From Actinomycetota bacterium (GTDB lineage: Bacteria; Actinomycetota; Acidimicrobiia; Acidimicrobiales; Ilumatobacteraceae): a DNA stretch of 38,750 nt. Under the pieces are notes generated by a model. The model was not told the origin of the DNA and made no database searches. It saw only the letters and a program-made list of their open reading frames with translations. The translations under genes were made by a program, and so were the position numbers. Where the stretch lies: positions 1 to 38,750 of the forward strand of contig SYCI01000150.1 of assembly GCA_005787035.1 (NCBI GenBank), in the 5' to 3' direction. Below are positions 15,149 to 22,921 of this stretch, piece by piece; within the stretch, counting starts at the first letter, position 1, and each line of letters opens with the position of its first letter.

Positions 15149-16203
15149 CAGCCGACCAGTTCCTTGAGCGTCTCGATCTGCTTGACCGCATCGGGTCCGA
15201 TGGGGTTCACCGACAAGATCGTCACACCGGCTTCCTTGAAAGCCGCGAGACGCTCCTTGATGTAACTCTTCGGTCCGACGAGGTTGCTGTTGGCGAGCAT
15301 CTCACCGGGCACCGCGGCCGCGGCTTCTTCCTTCTTGCCGTCGAGATAGAGATCCTGGATCTCGATGGCCTCCTTCTCGTAGCCGTACTTCTTGCAGATC
15401 GTGTTGTAGAAGTTCTTGTCGCGCGCGCCCATGCCTCCGATGTACAGAGCGGCATTCGGGCGGGCGAAGTCGAGAATCTTGGTCTGGGCCTCACCGGTGA
15501 GCTTCTCGTCGATGGCGAGCATGCCGCCGGCCGAGATCTGAAGCTTGCCGAGGCTCGGATCGCGCTTGGCGAGTCCCTTCTTCAGATCGTCACCCCACAC
15601 GTTGTGGAACTTCTCCGGATCGAAGAAGATCGGCAGCCAACCGTTGGCGACTTCGGCCGTGGCCTGAACGCTGAGACCCATGAGGCTCGCCCACCAGATC
15701 GGGATGTCGGTGCGGATCTCCTGACCCGGCTTGATGATCTTCAACGGCTTGCCGAGCCCGGTTCCCTCACCGGCCGGCAACGGAACCTTGACCGTTTGTC
15801 CGTTCATCTGGAACGGCTGCTCGCGCTTCCAGATCATCCGACATGCCTCGATGTATTCCTTGATCCGCTGCATCGGCTTCTCGTACGGCACACCGTGGAA
15901 GCCTTCGATCACCTGCGGTCCACTCGCACCGAGGCCGAGGATGAAGCGGCCGTTGCTCACGTAGTCGCAGCCGGCCGCGGTCATCGCCATGAGCGCAGCC
16001 GTACGGCTGTACACGTTCACGATTCCCGTGCCGATCTCCACGCGCTCGGTCTTGGCCGCGAGGTAACCGACTTGGCTGATGGCGTCGGCGCTGTAGGCCT
16101 CGGCGATCCAGACCACGTCGAGTCCGGCCTTCTCGAGATCGACCACTCGGTCGACCGCGGCGTGGAAACCACCGGCGTAGTTCAACATCATCGACAACTT
16201 CAT
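15148..16203 (-). CDS. LLM-class (luciferase-like) oxidoreductase, probably F420-dependent
   Basis: The protein is 351 aa, starting at an ATG with AGGA about 8 nt upstream. It has a luciferase-like TIM barrel: MKLSMMLNYAGGF at the start, GLDVVWIAEAYSADAIS, EIGTGIVNVYSR and GRFILGLGASGPQVIEGFHG. These blocks fit the actinobacterial group related to Mycobacterium Rv3520c, annotated as F420-dependent. F420 use is inferred from the family, since no F420 biosynthesis gene is in the window. The substrate is unknown. It shares a transcript with the beta-lactamase-fold hydrolase. Confidence 0.87.
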   Translation of the reverse strand: MKLSMMLNYAGGFHAAVDRVVDLEKAGLDVVWIAEAYSADAISQVGYLAAKTERVEIGTGIVNVYSRTAALMAMTAAGCDYVSNGRFILGLGASGPQVIEGFHGVPYEKPMQRIKEYIEACRMIWKREQPFQMNGQTVKVPLPAGEGTGLGKPLKIIKPGQEIRTDIPIWWASLMGLSVQATAEVANGWLPIFFDPEKFHNVWGDDLKKGLAKRDPSLGKLQISAGGMLAIDEKLTGEAQTKILDFARPNAALYIGGMGARDKNFYNTICKKYGYEKEAIEIQDLYLDGKKEEAAAAVPGEMLANSNLVGPKSYIKERLAAFKEAGVTILSVNPIGPDAVKQIETLKELVG

Positions 16204-16221
16204 GAGACGTCCTTTCGAGGC

Positions 16222-17109
16222 CTATCGCTGATCGGGAACCCTACGGGGGTCGGACTCGGCCGAGCGAACCGTCGCCTCGCCCACCACACCCTCGTTCAGG
16301 TTGCCACTTCGGAAACCTTCGAGATCGAGGGTCACGTAGCGGTAACCGGCGGCTTTGACGGCATCGACCACCGAACGCCGGGCCGAGACCGCCCGAGCCA
16401 GTTCGGCTTCGTCGACCTCGATACGCGCGGTCTCCCCGTAGTGGCGAACCCGAACCTGGCGGAACCCCAGGCCGTGCAATGCCGCTTCCGCCCGATCGAC
16501 GCGACTCAGGATCTCCACGCTCACGGGGGTTCCATAAGGCACGCGGCTGGCCAGACACGCAGCAGCCGGCTTGTCCCATGTGCGCAGTCCCATCCGGCGC
16601 GAGGCCTCACGGATGTCGGCCTTGGTCAGACCCGCCTGCACGAGCGGGAACACCGCGCCGCGTTCGAGAGCGGCGCGCTGACCCGGACGATGGTCGGCGA
16701 GGTCGTCGAGATTCACACCGAGGATCACGGTCGACCGCTCGGTATCGGCGATCGGCGCGACGACATCCATGAGTTCGGCTTTGCAGTGGTAACAGCGGTC
16801 GACATCGTTGGCGCGATACGCGGCCCGCGCCATCTCTTCCGTATCGACCGGCGTCCAGCGAAGTCCCCACTCGTCGGCCAACGCCCGACAATCGACCTCC
16901 TCCGAACCGGCCAGGCTCGGCGAGATCGCCGTGACGCAATGAGCGCGCTCGGAACCCAATACGTCGCGAGCAGTCGCCGCGAGGAAGGCCGAGTCGGCTC
17001 CCCCACTGAAAGCCACGACCACTCGATCGAGATCGCGCAAGATCTCGTGAAGAAGGCGGATCTTGTCGTCGAGTCGGTCGGCCATTGGGTCGGTGACCGG
17101 ATTCGCCAT
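16222..17109 (-). CDS. larE: LarE-like ATP-dependent sulfur transferase, three-cysteine type
   Basis: The protein is 295 aa with an N-type ATP pyrophosphatase loop VVAFSGGADSAF (residues 31-42). LarE makes the nickel-pincer nucleotide cofactor by adding sulfur to an adenylated pyridinium dicarboxylate. Classic lactobacillal LarE sacrifices one Cys. This protein has three in the positions described for the Thermotoga-type enzyme: DRCYHCK (Cys106, Cys109) and PAAACLASR (Cys185), which in that type hold a [4Fe-4S] cluster for catalytic sulfur transfer. LarB, LarC and a lactate racemase are not in the window, so the cofactor pathway is not proven. It is 19 nt upstream of the LLM gene on the same strand. 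An alternative start is the Met at residue 9. Confidence 0.82.
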   Translation of the reverse strand: MANPVTDPMADRLDDKIRLLHEILRDLDRVVVAFSGGADSAFLAATARDVLGSERAHCVTAISPSLAGSEEVDCRALADEWGLRWTPVDTEEMARAAYRANDVDRCYHCKAELMDVVAPIADTERSTVILGVNLDDLADHRPGQRAALERGAVFPLVQAGLTKADIREASRRMGLRTWDKPAAACLASRVPYGTPVSVEILSRVDRAEAALHGLGFRQVRVRHYGETARIEVDEAELARAVSARRSVVDAVKAAGYRYVTLDLEGFRSGNLNEGVVGEATVRSAESDPRRVPDQR

Positions 17110-17155
17110 GGCCCCATCGTGCCATGTGGCCCGACACGGGGCAGACTCACAGGCG

Positions 17156-18067
17156 ATGACCGGCGACGATGCGCTTCTCGACGAGCACTATCCACTCGTC
17201 GGCGCCCGGGCCGAACGGATCGAGGTCGCCGAGGGGTTGCGACTGCGGATCATCGACCGTCGCCCCGAACGCACCGATGGATCTCTGCCCGCAGTTCTCC
17301 TGATCCATGGACTGGCCTCGAATGCGCGGATGTGGGACGGCGTCGGGACGTGCCTGGTCCGACAGAACGTGCGCTCGATCGCCGTCGACCTGCGTGGTCA
17401 TGGTCGATCCGACAAACCCGACGACGGATACGACTTCGATTCGGTCGTGTCGGATCTCGTCGGACTACTCGACCGCCTCGACATCGAACGAGCGGTGTTC
17501 GTGGGACAGTCGTGGGGCGGCAACGTGGTCGTGCACGCTGCGCACCGCCGACCGCAGCGAGTGGTCGGCGCAGTGGCCGTGGACGGCGGCATGATCGAAC
17601 TCGGACGAACCTTCAACTCGTGGGACGACTGCGCGGCCGCGTTGCGTCCGCCCAACCTCGTCGGGACTCGACACGGTCGGATGGAGGCCGCCATGCGTTC
17701 GATGAACGCCGACTGGCCCGAGTCCGGCATCGTCGGCGCGCTCTCCAATTTCGAAGTCGTCGGCGACGGAACCATTCGACCCTGGCTCACTCTCGACCGC
17801 CACATGCAGATTCTTCGCGAACTCTGGTCGCACCAGCCGAGCGAGATGTTCGCCGACATCGAACGCCCGATTCTCTTCGTGCCCGCCGATTCGGGTGACG
17901 TCGCCTGGACGCGCAACAAAGAAATGGCCGTCGATCACGCCCTGCGCACACTTCCCAACGCTCGTGCGCACTGGTTCCGCCCGGCCCACCACGACCTCCA
18001 CGCCCAGCACCCCGAGCGATTCGCCGAGGTGTTGGTGTCCAACATGAAGAACGGTTTTCTCGCATGA
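17156..18067 (+). CDS. Alpha/beta hydrolase
   Basis: The protein is 303 aa from the ATG at 17156. The track start at 17063 overlaps the divergent larE gene and adds non-conserved sequence. The oxyanion-hole block is LLIHGLASNARMW, the nucleophile elbow GQSWGGN (Ser119), and the catalytic His probably lies in PAHHDLHAQHPERF near the C-terminus. DLRGHGRSDKP is typical of epoxide hydrolase, haloperoxidase and C-C hydrolase relatives. The substrate is unknown. The stop overlaps the ATG of the next gene (ATGA), so the two are translated together. Confidence 0.85.
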   Translation: MTGDDALLDEHYPLVGARAERIEVAEGLRLRIIDRRPERTDGSLPAVLLIHGLASNARMWDGVGTCLVRQNVRSIAVDLRGHGRSDKPDDGYDFDSVVSDLVGLLDRLDIERAVFVGQSWGGNVVVHAAHRRPQRVVGAVAVDGGMIELGRTFNSWDDCAAALRPPNLVGTRHGRMEAAMRSMNADWPESGIVGALSNFEVVGDGTIRPWLTLDRHMQILRELWSHQPSEMFADIERPILFVPADSGDVAWTRNKEMAVDHALRTLPNARAHWFRPAHHDLHAQHPERFAEVLVSNMKNGFLA

Positions 18068-19326
18068 CCAACTTGCCCCGCCTTCTCACGATCATGGGTT
18101 CGGGCGAAACCGCACCCACGATGATGAAGCACCACCGCGAACTCATCGCTCGCCTCCCACAGGGAGCCAAGGCCGTCGTGCTCGACACGCCGTACGGTTT
18201 TCAGGAGAACGCACCCGAGCTCGCGGCGCGAGCCGTGGAGTACTTCCGCCAGAGCGTCGGTCATCCGATCGCCATCGCCGGACTCACCCGACTGAAGAAC
18301 GCCGACACCGTCGAGGTGGAACGTGGCCTCAGCACCATCCGCCAGGCCGATTACTTGTTCGCCGGACCGGGTAGTCCGACCTATGCGCTCCGTCAGTGGG
18401 AGTCGACTCCCGTACCCGACGTGGTTCGGTCCAAGATCTGCAACGGAGGCGCAGTCACGTTCGCTTCGGCGGCGGCCCTGACTCTCGGTCGCTACACGGT
18501 CCCGGTGTACGAGGTCTACAAGGTTGGTCAGGATCCGTACTGGCTCGACGGACTCGACGTGATGGCTGAGATCGGTCTCGAGGTGGCGGTCATCCCCCAC
18601 TACGACAATTCCGAAGGTGGTCACCACGACACCCGCTTCTGCTATCTCGGTGAACGCCGGTTGGTGGCCCTCGAAGCCGAACTTCCCGATTCGGCCCACG
18701 TGCTCGGAATCGACGAGCACACCGGACTCGTGATCGACATCGACGCCGGAACCGCCACCGTGATCGGCAACGGAACCGTGACCGTGCGCAAGCGCGGTGT
18801 GTCGATCGTGCACAGCACGGGAACCGTCCTCCCGATCGACGCCCTACGCGATCCATCCGGTTCGACCAACGTGGCCGTGTCGATGCCGAGCACACGCGCC
18901 GACGTCAGCGCCGAGACGAGCGGCGCGTCGTCCTCCCTCGCCGACGAGGTGTCACGCACCGAAGCACTCTTCGACGCGTCGATCGCCGCCGGTGATTCGG
19001 CGGCCGCCGTGCGGGCCGCACTCGATCTCGAAACGGCGATCACCTCGTGGTCGGCCGACACTCTGCAGAGCGACGCGATGGACCGCGCCCATGCTGCGCT
19101 GCGTTCGATGATCGTGCGCCTCGGCGAAGCCGCCGTGAAGGGTCTCGCCGATCCTCGCGAGGCGATCGCTCCGGTGATGGCGGTTCTCATCGAATTGCGA
19201 ACGGCCGTCCGATCGGACAAGCGTTACGACCTCTCGGACCTCATCCGCGACCGCCTCGCCGAGATCGGCGTCGAAGTTCGCGACACTCCCGACGGCCCCC
19301 AGTGGTTTTCTGGCGCGGGAAATTGA
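18064..19326 (+). CDS. S51 (PepE/cyanophycinase)-like protein fused to a cysteinyl-tRNA synthetase-like C-terminal domain
   Basis: The protein is 420 aa. Residues 1-265 resemble the peptidase S51/cyanophycinase fold: IMGSGETAP at the start, YLFAGPGSPTYALRQW, a nucleophile-like VTFASAAALTLG (Ser135), a His-bearing VIPHYDNSEGGHHDT and GIDEHTGLVID. Residues 265-295 form a Ser/Ala-rich linker. Residues 296-418 look like the end of cysteinyl-tRNA synthetase: a helical DALR-type stretch and then LIELRTAVRSDKRYDLSDLI with GVEVRDTPDGPQW, matching the familiar RxxxRxxKDxxxxDxIRDxLxxxGIxxxDTPxGxxW tail. A catalytic CysRS core is absent. The combination suggests a hydrolase guided by a tRNA- or protein-binding tail, which is inference. 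It is coupled to the upstream alpha/beta hydrolase. Confidence 0.75.
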   Translation: MTNLPRLLTIMGSGETAPTMMKHHRELIARLPQGAKAVVLDTPYGFQENAPELAARAVEYFRQSVGHPIAIAGLTRLKNADTVEVERGLSTIRQADYLFAGPGSPTYALRQWESTPVPDVVRSKICNGGAVTFASAAALTLGRYTVPVYEVYKVGQDPYWLDGLDVMAEIGLEVAVIPHYDNSEGGHHDTRFCYLGERRLVALEAELPDSAHVLGIDEHTGLVIDIDAGTATVIGNGTVTVRKRGVSIVHSTGTVLPIDALRDPSGSTNVAVSMPSTRADVSAETSGASSSLADEVSRTEALFDASIAAGDSAAAVRAALDLETAITSWSADTLQSDAMDRAHAALRSMIVRLGEAAVKGLADPREAIAPVMAVLIELRTAVRSDKRYDLSDLIRDRLAEIGVEVRDTPDGPQWFSGAGN

Positions 19327-19333
19327 CCCAGAC

Positions 19334-19365
19334 GGTGAATTTTCATCACCAGAACAACAGTGGTG
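19334..19365. terminator. Overlapping hairpins between convergent S51-fusion and znuB genes
   Basis: GGTGA-N7-TCACC at 19334-19350 contains an inner TGAATTTTCA palindrome. Its right arm can instead pair with GGTG at 19362-19365. The site is AT-rich compared with its surroundings and lies between two gene ends. It may terminate transcription in either direction. It only loosely resembles a Zur box, and it is at the wrong end of the znu operon. Confidence 0.35.
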
Positions 19366-19375
19366 GTGCAGCGGG

Positions 19376-20251
19376 TTAGTTGATCGAGAGGGCGGGGCCC
19401 GAGTGATGATCGAGTCCGGCCACCCGAGCCCGCCGGCGCACGCCGGCCAACGTGTACACCACGATGAATGCCGCCGTACCCACGAGGATGATCACCGCAC
19501 CACTCGGTACATCTGCGTACCAACTCGCATACATCCCGAAGACCCCGAAGCCCGCACCGAGCACCGGCGACAACCAGAGCATGCGCCCGAACGAGTTCGT
19601 CATGAGCCGGGCGGTCACTGCCGGCAGCACCAAGAGCGCCGAGATCAACAACACGCCGATCACCCGGACCGTCACGAGGATCGTGGCCGACAACAGAACC
19701 ATGAGAACCGCTTCCATCATCGGCACGTTCACTCCGGTCACCCCGGCCACCTCGGGATCGAAGGTCGTGAACAGAAGTCGTCGGTACAGGATCACGACGG
19801 TGACGGCGCTCACCAGCCCGACACCGGCCACAGCGAGGATGTCACTCGTGAACACTCCGAGCACATTGCCGAAGAGAACCGCATCGATGCTGCGTTGTGC
19901 TTGTCCGTAGCGCGCCTGCAGCGCGAGCCCCATGGCGAAACTTGCCGTCGTGATGACACCGATCGCCGCGTCGGCGCCGATCACTCGTTTGCGCGCGACC
20001 CGCCCGATCATGAGCCCCGACATCAGGCCCCAGAATCCGGCTCCGATGAAGTAATTGAGATCGAGAACCGCGGCGAGAGCCGCACCACCGAACACCGCGT
20101 GACTGAGTCCGTGTCCGATGTAGCTCATGTTGCGCAACACCACGAATACGCCGATGAGTCCGCAGAGAGCGCCGGCCAAGGTGGCGATCACGAGTCCGTT
20201 GCGGAAGAACTCGTACTGGAACGGTTCGAGCGCGTCGAACGAGAACACCAT
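19376..20251 (-). CDS. znuB: Zinc ABC transporter permease ZnuB
   Basis: The protein is 291 aa with about 8-9 predicted membrane helices and belongs to the ABC-3 metal permease family. It begins FDALEPFQYEFFRNGLVIATLAGALCGLIGVFVVLRNMSYIGHGLSHAVFGG, the conserved first-helix region of ZnuB/MntB proteins. It forms the channel for zinc (possibly manganese) delivered by the lipoprotein ZnuA, powered by ZnuC. It follows znuC with 2 nt between stop and start and is the last gene of the three-gene operon. The C-terminal tail after the last helix is basic and short. Confidence 0.93.
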   Translation of the reverse strand: MVFSFDALEPFQYEFFRNGLVIATLAGALCGLIGVFVVLRNMSYIGHGLSHAVFGGAALAAVLDLNYFIGAGFWGLMSGLMIGRVARKRVIGADAAIGVITTASFAMGLALQARYGQAQRSIDAVLFGNVLGVFTSDILAVAGVGLVSAVTVVILYRRLLFTTFDPEVAGVTGVNVPMMEAVLMVLLSATILVTVRVIGVLLISALLVLPAVTARLMTNSFGRMLWLSPVLGAGFGVFGMYASWYADVPSGAVIILVGTAAFIVVYTLAGVRRRARVAGLDHHSGPALSIN

Positions 20252-20253
20252 GA

Positions 20254-21066
20254 TCAGGCGCCGCGACGACTCAGCCGCTCACGGATGTCGTCGCCACCGT
20301 GTTCCACGACCACCGGCATACCACCGTGCTGCAGAACCTCCATGGGCGCGCCATAGGTCCGTTCGAGGAAGTACGGCTTCAACACGTCGATCGGTGCACC
20401 GTCGGCCACCACGGTGCGGTTGAAGCACACGAGGCGCGGCAAGTGCGCGGCCAGGCCGTTGAGATCGTGGGTCGTGAGGACGATCGCGATGCCTTCGCCA
20501 CGGGGCGGCGTCTCGTTCAGATCGGCCAACACGTGCAGGACCTCGTGTCGGGTCTGGACGTCGACGCCGGCCGTGGGTTCGTCGAGCACCAGAAGATCGG
20601 GCTTCTGCAGGAGGGCGCGCGCGAGGAACACACGCTGCTGCTGACCGCCCGAGAGTTCACGGATGTGCCGGGAACCGAGTCCCTCCAAGCCGAGTCGCTC
20701 GAGGGTCGAATCGATCTCGCGCAATTCGTCGCTCGTCGTGCGCGGCCACCACGACCTGGTGGGGCGACTCATCGCCACCACTTCGCGCACCGTCACCGGG
20801 AAGTTCCAGTCGACCGTCTCGAGTTGGGGAACGTAGGCCAGACGGAGTCCGGGCCGACGACGCACGTCCCCGTGCACCGGCTTGAGCGAACCGAGCAGGG
20901 CACGAAGCAGCGTGGTCTTCCCCGAACCCGACGGGCCGACCACACCGATGAACTCCCCCGGCTCGACCACGAGATCGACCGCCTGCACGGCCGGCGCCGC
21001 GCCATACGAGCACGTGACATGGTCGAAGACCACGAGCGGTTCGGTGGCCAGACGCGCGGAACTCAT
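20254..21066 (-). CDS. znuC: Zinc ABC transporter ATPase ZnuC
   Basis: The protein is 270 aa with complete ABC motifs: Walker A GPSGSGKTTLL, the Q-loop region VPQLETVDWNFPVTV (the latter part typical of metal-importer ATPases), signature LSGGQQQR, Walker B LLVLDEPTAGVD and H-loop TTHD. It energises metal uptake with ZnuB. Its ATG overlaps the znuA stop (ATGA), so it is translationally coupled. The extended C-terminus (about 35 residues after the last core strand) contains several His and Asp residues but no recognised domain. Confidence 0.93.
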   Translation of the reverse strand: MSSARLATEPLVVFDHVTCSYGAAPAVQAVDLVVEPGEFIGVVGPSGSGKTTLLRALLGSLKPVHGDVRRRPGLRLAYVPQLETVDWNFPVTVREVVAMSRPTRSWWPRTTSDELREIDSTLERLGLEGLGSRHIRELSGGQQQRVFLARALLQKPDLLVLDEPTAGVDVQTRHEVLHVLADLNETPPRGEGIAIVLTTHDLNGLAAHLPRLVCFNRTVVADGAPIDVLKPYFLERTYGAPMEVLQHGGMPVVVEHGGDDIRERLSRRGA

Positions 21067-22127
21067 TGTGGGTACACCGCCGTGTCGGGGCCGACATCGC
21101 TCACGTCGAGCGCTCGGAGCGCCGAGGCGTCACCACCGAGAGCCTCGATCATGGTGACGTAATCGAAACGCATCAGACCCATCCACGAATGCTCGGGATC
21201 GCCCGGCTCACCGATGAGGTCGTCGTCGCGCAAGACATCGACGTAGTTCACTCCGGTCTCCTTGCCGATTTGTTCGAGGATGGTCGAAGGGAAAACTTCG
21301 CTACCGAAGATCGCCCGCACCCCAGTTTGTTCCACTTGGTCGATCAGATCAGCGATCTCTTTGGGTGTCGGCTCGTCGAACGACGACGGTTGGATCGCAC
21401 CGATCACCGTCCAGCCGTATTCCTTGGCGAAGTAGGCGTATGCGTCGTGGTAGGTCAGCAATTGCCGGGCCTCGGCCTCGAGTGTCGCGGTCGATTCACG
21501 AAGTGCACTGTCGAGAGCGTCGATCCGTGCGGCGAAAGCTTCGTAGTTGGCCGCGTACGTGGACGCGTCATCCGGATCGCCGGCCACGAGGACGTCGCGC
21601 ACCAATTCGGCGTACGCCTTGGCCATCGGAGGATTGGTCCAGAGGTGCGGATTGGGTTTGCCGCCCTCGCGCGGGAACGAGAAGTCGTACACATAGTCAC
21701 TCTCGGGCAGGATCGTGGTGCCGAGTTCGCAGATCACCCCGGTGTCCTTCTTGTTGGCGAGTGCCAACTCCTTGGTGGGCTCTTCCAGAACGAGACCATT
21801 GATGAAGACGACGTCGGCGTCCGAGACGATCGCTGCGACACTCGGGGGCGGCTCGTAGGTGTGGCTGTTGGTGCCTTCGGGAACGATGCCCTCGATCATG
21901 GTGTCGGTACCGGCGGCGATGTTGGCCACGATGCTCGTGATGGGTGCCACGGTCGTGGCCACCACGACCGGACGACCCTCGATCGGTGCCGGCAGCGGAC
22001 AAGGTTGTGTCGAACTTGGCCCGGGATCTGCCGACGATTCGACCGAGTCGTCACCACCGCAGGCCGGAAATAGCACTAAAACGGCGAGCGCCAAGGGGGA
22101 AGTCAGGGCCTTGGCGCGGGGGAACAC
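21063..22127 (-). CDS. znuA: Zinc-binding lipoprotein ZnuA (cluster A-I substrate-binding protein)
   Basis: The protein is 354 aa from a GTG start. A signal peptide (LALAVLVLF) leads to the lipobox FPAC with Cys23, so the mature protein is a lipoprotein. Its metal ligands can be read as His89 (NSHTYEP), His161 (PNPHLW), His227 (TYHDAY) and Glu277 (FGSEVFPS). Three His plus one acidic ligand is the zinc-type site; manganese-type proteins usually have two His. The long His-rich loop of some ZnuA proteins is absent. It is the first gene of znuACB. A -10 box TAGGGT lies 7 nt before the GTG, so the operon appears to be leaderless. I found no clear Zur box upstream. Confidence 0.92.
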   Translation of the reverse strand: MFPRAKALTSPLALAVLVLFPACGGDDSVESSADPGPSSTQPCPLPAPIEGRPVVVATTVAPITSIVANIAAGTDTMIEGIVPEGTNSHTYEPPPSVAAIVSDADVVFINGLVLEEPTKELALANKKDTGVICELGTTILPESDYVYDFSFPREGGKPNPHLWTNPPMAKAYAELVRDVLVAGDPDDASTYAANYEAFAARIDALDSALRESTATLEAEARQLLTYHDAYAYFAKEYGWTVIGAIQPSSFDEPTPKEIADLIDQVEQTGVRAIFGSEVFPSTILEQIGKETGVNYVDVLRDDDLIGEPGDPEHSWMGLMRFDYVTMIEALGGDASALRALDVSDVGPDTAVYPQ

Positions 22128-22140
22128 GTCTCGAACCCTA
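22128..22140 (-). promoter_or_regulatory. -10 box TAGGGT, 7 nt before znuA GTG (leaderless)
   Basis: Read on the minus strand, TAGGGT (complement of 22135-22140) is followed by 7 nt and the GTG of znuA. It is divergent from the HAD gene promoter about 50 nt away. Confidence 0.55.
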
Positions 22141-22186
22141 CCCCGCGCTAAAACCCCCTGCTAGATCGGTTGGACGGAAGGTCGCC

Positions 22187-22198
22187 TAGCCTGAAGAA
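22187..22198 (+). promoter_or_regulatory. -10 box TAGCCT, 6 nt before ATG (leaderless)
   Basis: TAGCCT at 22187-22192 is followed by GAAGAA and the ATG at 22199. The same -10 hexamer with the same 6-nt spacing precedes the wax ester synthase gene at 31216. Confidence 0.55.
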
Positions 22199-22882
22199 AT
22201 GTCCCCGACGGTGGTCAAAGCGGTGCTGTTCGACCTCGATGACACCCTGATCGACTGGTGGGGATCCCTCGGAGCCGCTCTGGCCCGGGTCACCGACGAC
22301 CGCGAGGCCACGGCCCTGCTCGAGCACACCCGCGAGCACTTCTGGGATCGACACCCCGAACAGGGCTTCGTGTGGCACCGCAATACGTGGAAGTTGTGGG
22401 AGGACCGCCACACCGCGTGGGGCCAGGCGCTCCCCCACCTGCATCCCGACGATCTGCAGATCCTGCTGCGACGTTTCGAGGAGGAACTCTGGGTCGGCTT
22501 CTTCCCCGAAGTCGTGCCCGCCCTCGACGCAATGGTCGATCACACTCGCCTCGCCGTCCTCTCCAACAACCACCTGATCGAACGGGAAGCCAAGCGACTC
22601 CGTCTCCACGACTGGTTCGAGTTCGCGATGTGCCCCGACGGTTGCTTCAAACCCTCACCCGAGGCGTTCACGCAGGCCTGCATCCGGCTCGACCTGCAAC
22701 CGCACGAGGTCGCTTACGTGGGCGACTCGGTAGCCGCCGACGCCCTCGGAGCGCGCGAGGCCGGATTGGTGCCGGTATGGGTCGATCGTTGGAACGACGA
22801 CTGGTCGGGTCGACCGAACGAAGTGCTTCGGGTCGGTTCACTCACCGAAATCCCGGGCGTTCTCGGTCTGGGTGATTCGTGA
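22199..22882 (+). CDS. HAD-superfamily hydrolase
   Basis: The protein is 227 aa. All four haloacid-dehalogenase motifs are present: motif I FDLDDTLI (Asp12 nucleophile, Asp14), motif II VLSNN, motif III Lys in CFKPSPEAF, and motif IV YVGDSVAADALGA. A helical C1 cap between motifs I and II is rich in His and Trp (HFWDRHPEQGFVWHRNTWKLW). It probably acts as a small-molecule phosphatase in the cytosol, in the PGP/YjjG-like group. The substrate is unknown. It converges with the acyl-CoA dehydrogenase gene across a 39-nt gap without an obvious hairpin. Confidence 0.9.
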   Translation: MSPTVVKAVLFDLDDTLIDWWGSLGAALARVTDDREATALLEHTREHFWDRHPEQGFVWHRNTWKLWEDRHTAWGQALPHLHPDDLQILLRRFEEELWVGFFPEVVPALDAMVDHTRLAVLSNNHLIEREAKRLRLHDWFEFAMCPDGCFKPSPEAFTQACIRLDLQPHEVAYVGDSVAADALGAREAGLVPVWVDRWNDDWSGRPNEVLRVGSLTEIPGVLGLGDS

Positions 22883-22921
22883 CGACGACTGCGGGAAGAG
22901 ACAGGAAATCGACGACGCGAT

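Noticed and set aside
15604-17898. A 764-aa plus-strand ORF
   Set aside because: It spans parts of the LLM, larE and alpha/beta hydrolase genes in the wrong frame or strand. The composition is Arg/His/Asp-rich and shows no motif.
22128-22198. Zur operator upstream of znuA
   Set aside because: I looked for a TGAAAATGATTTTCA-like palindrome and found none. A degenerate site cannot be excluded by eye.
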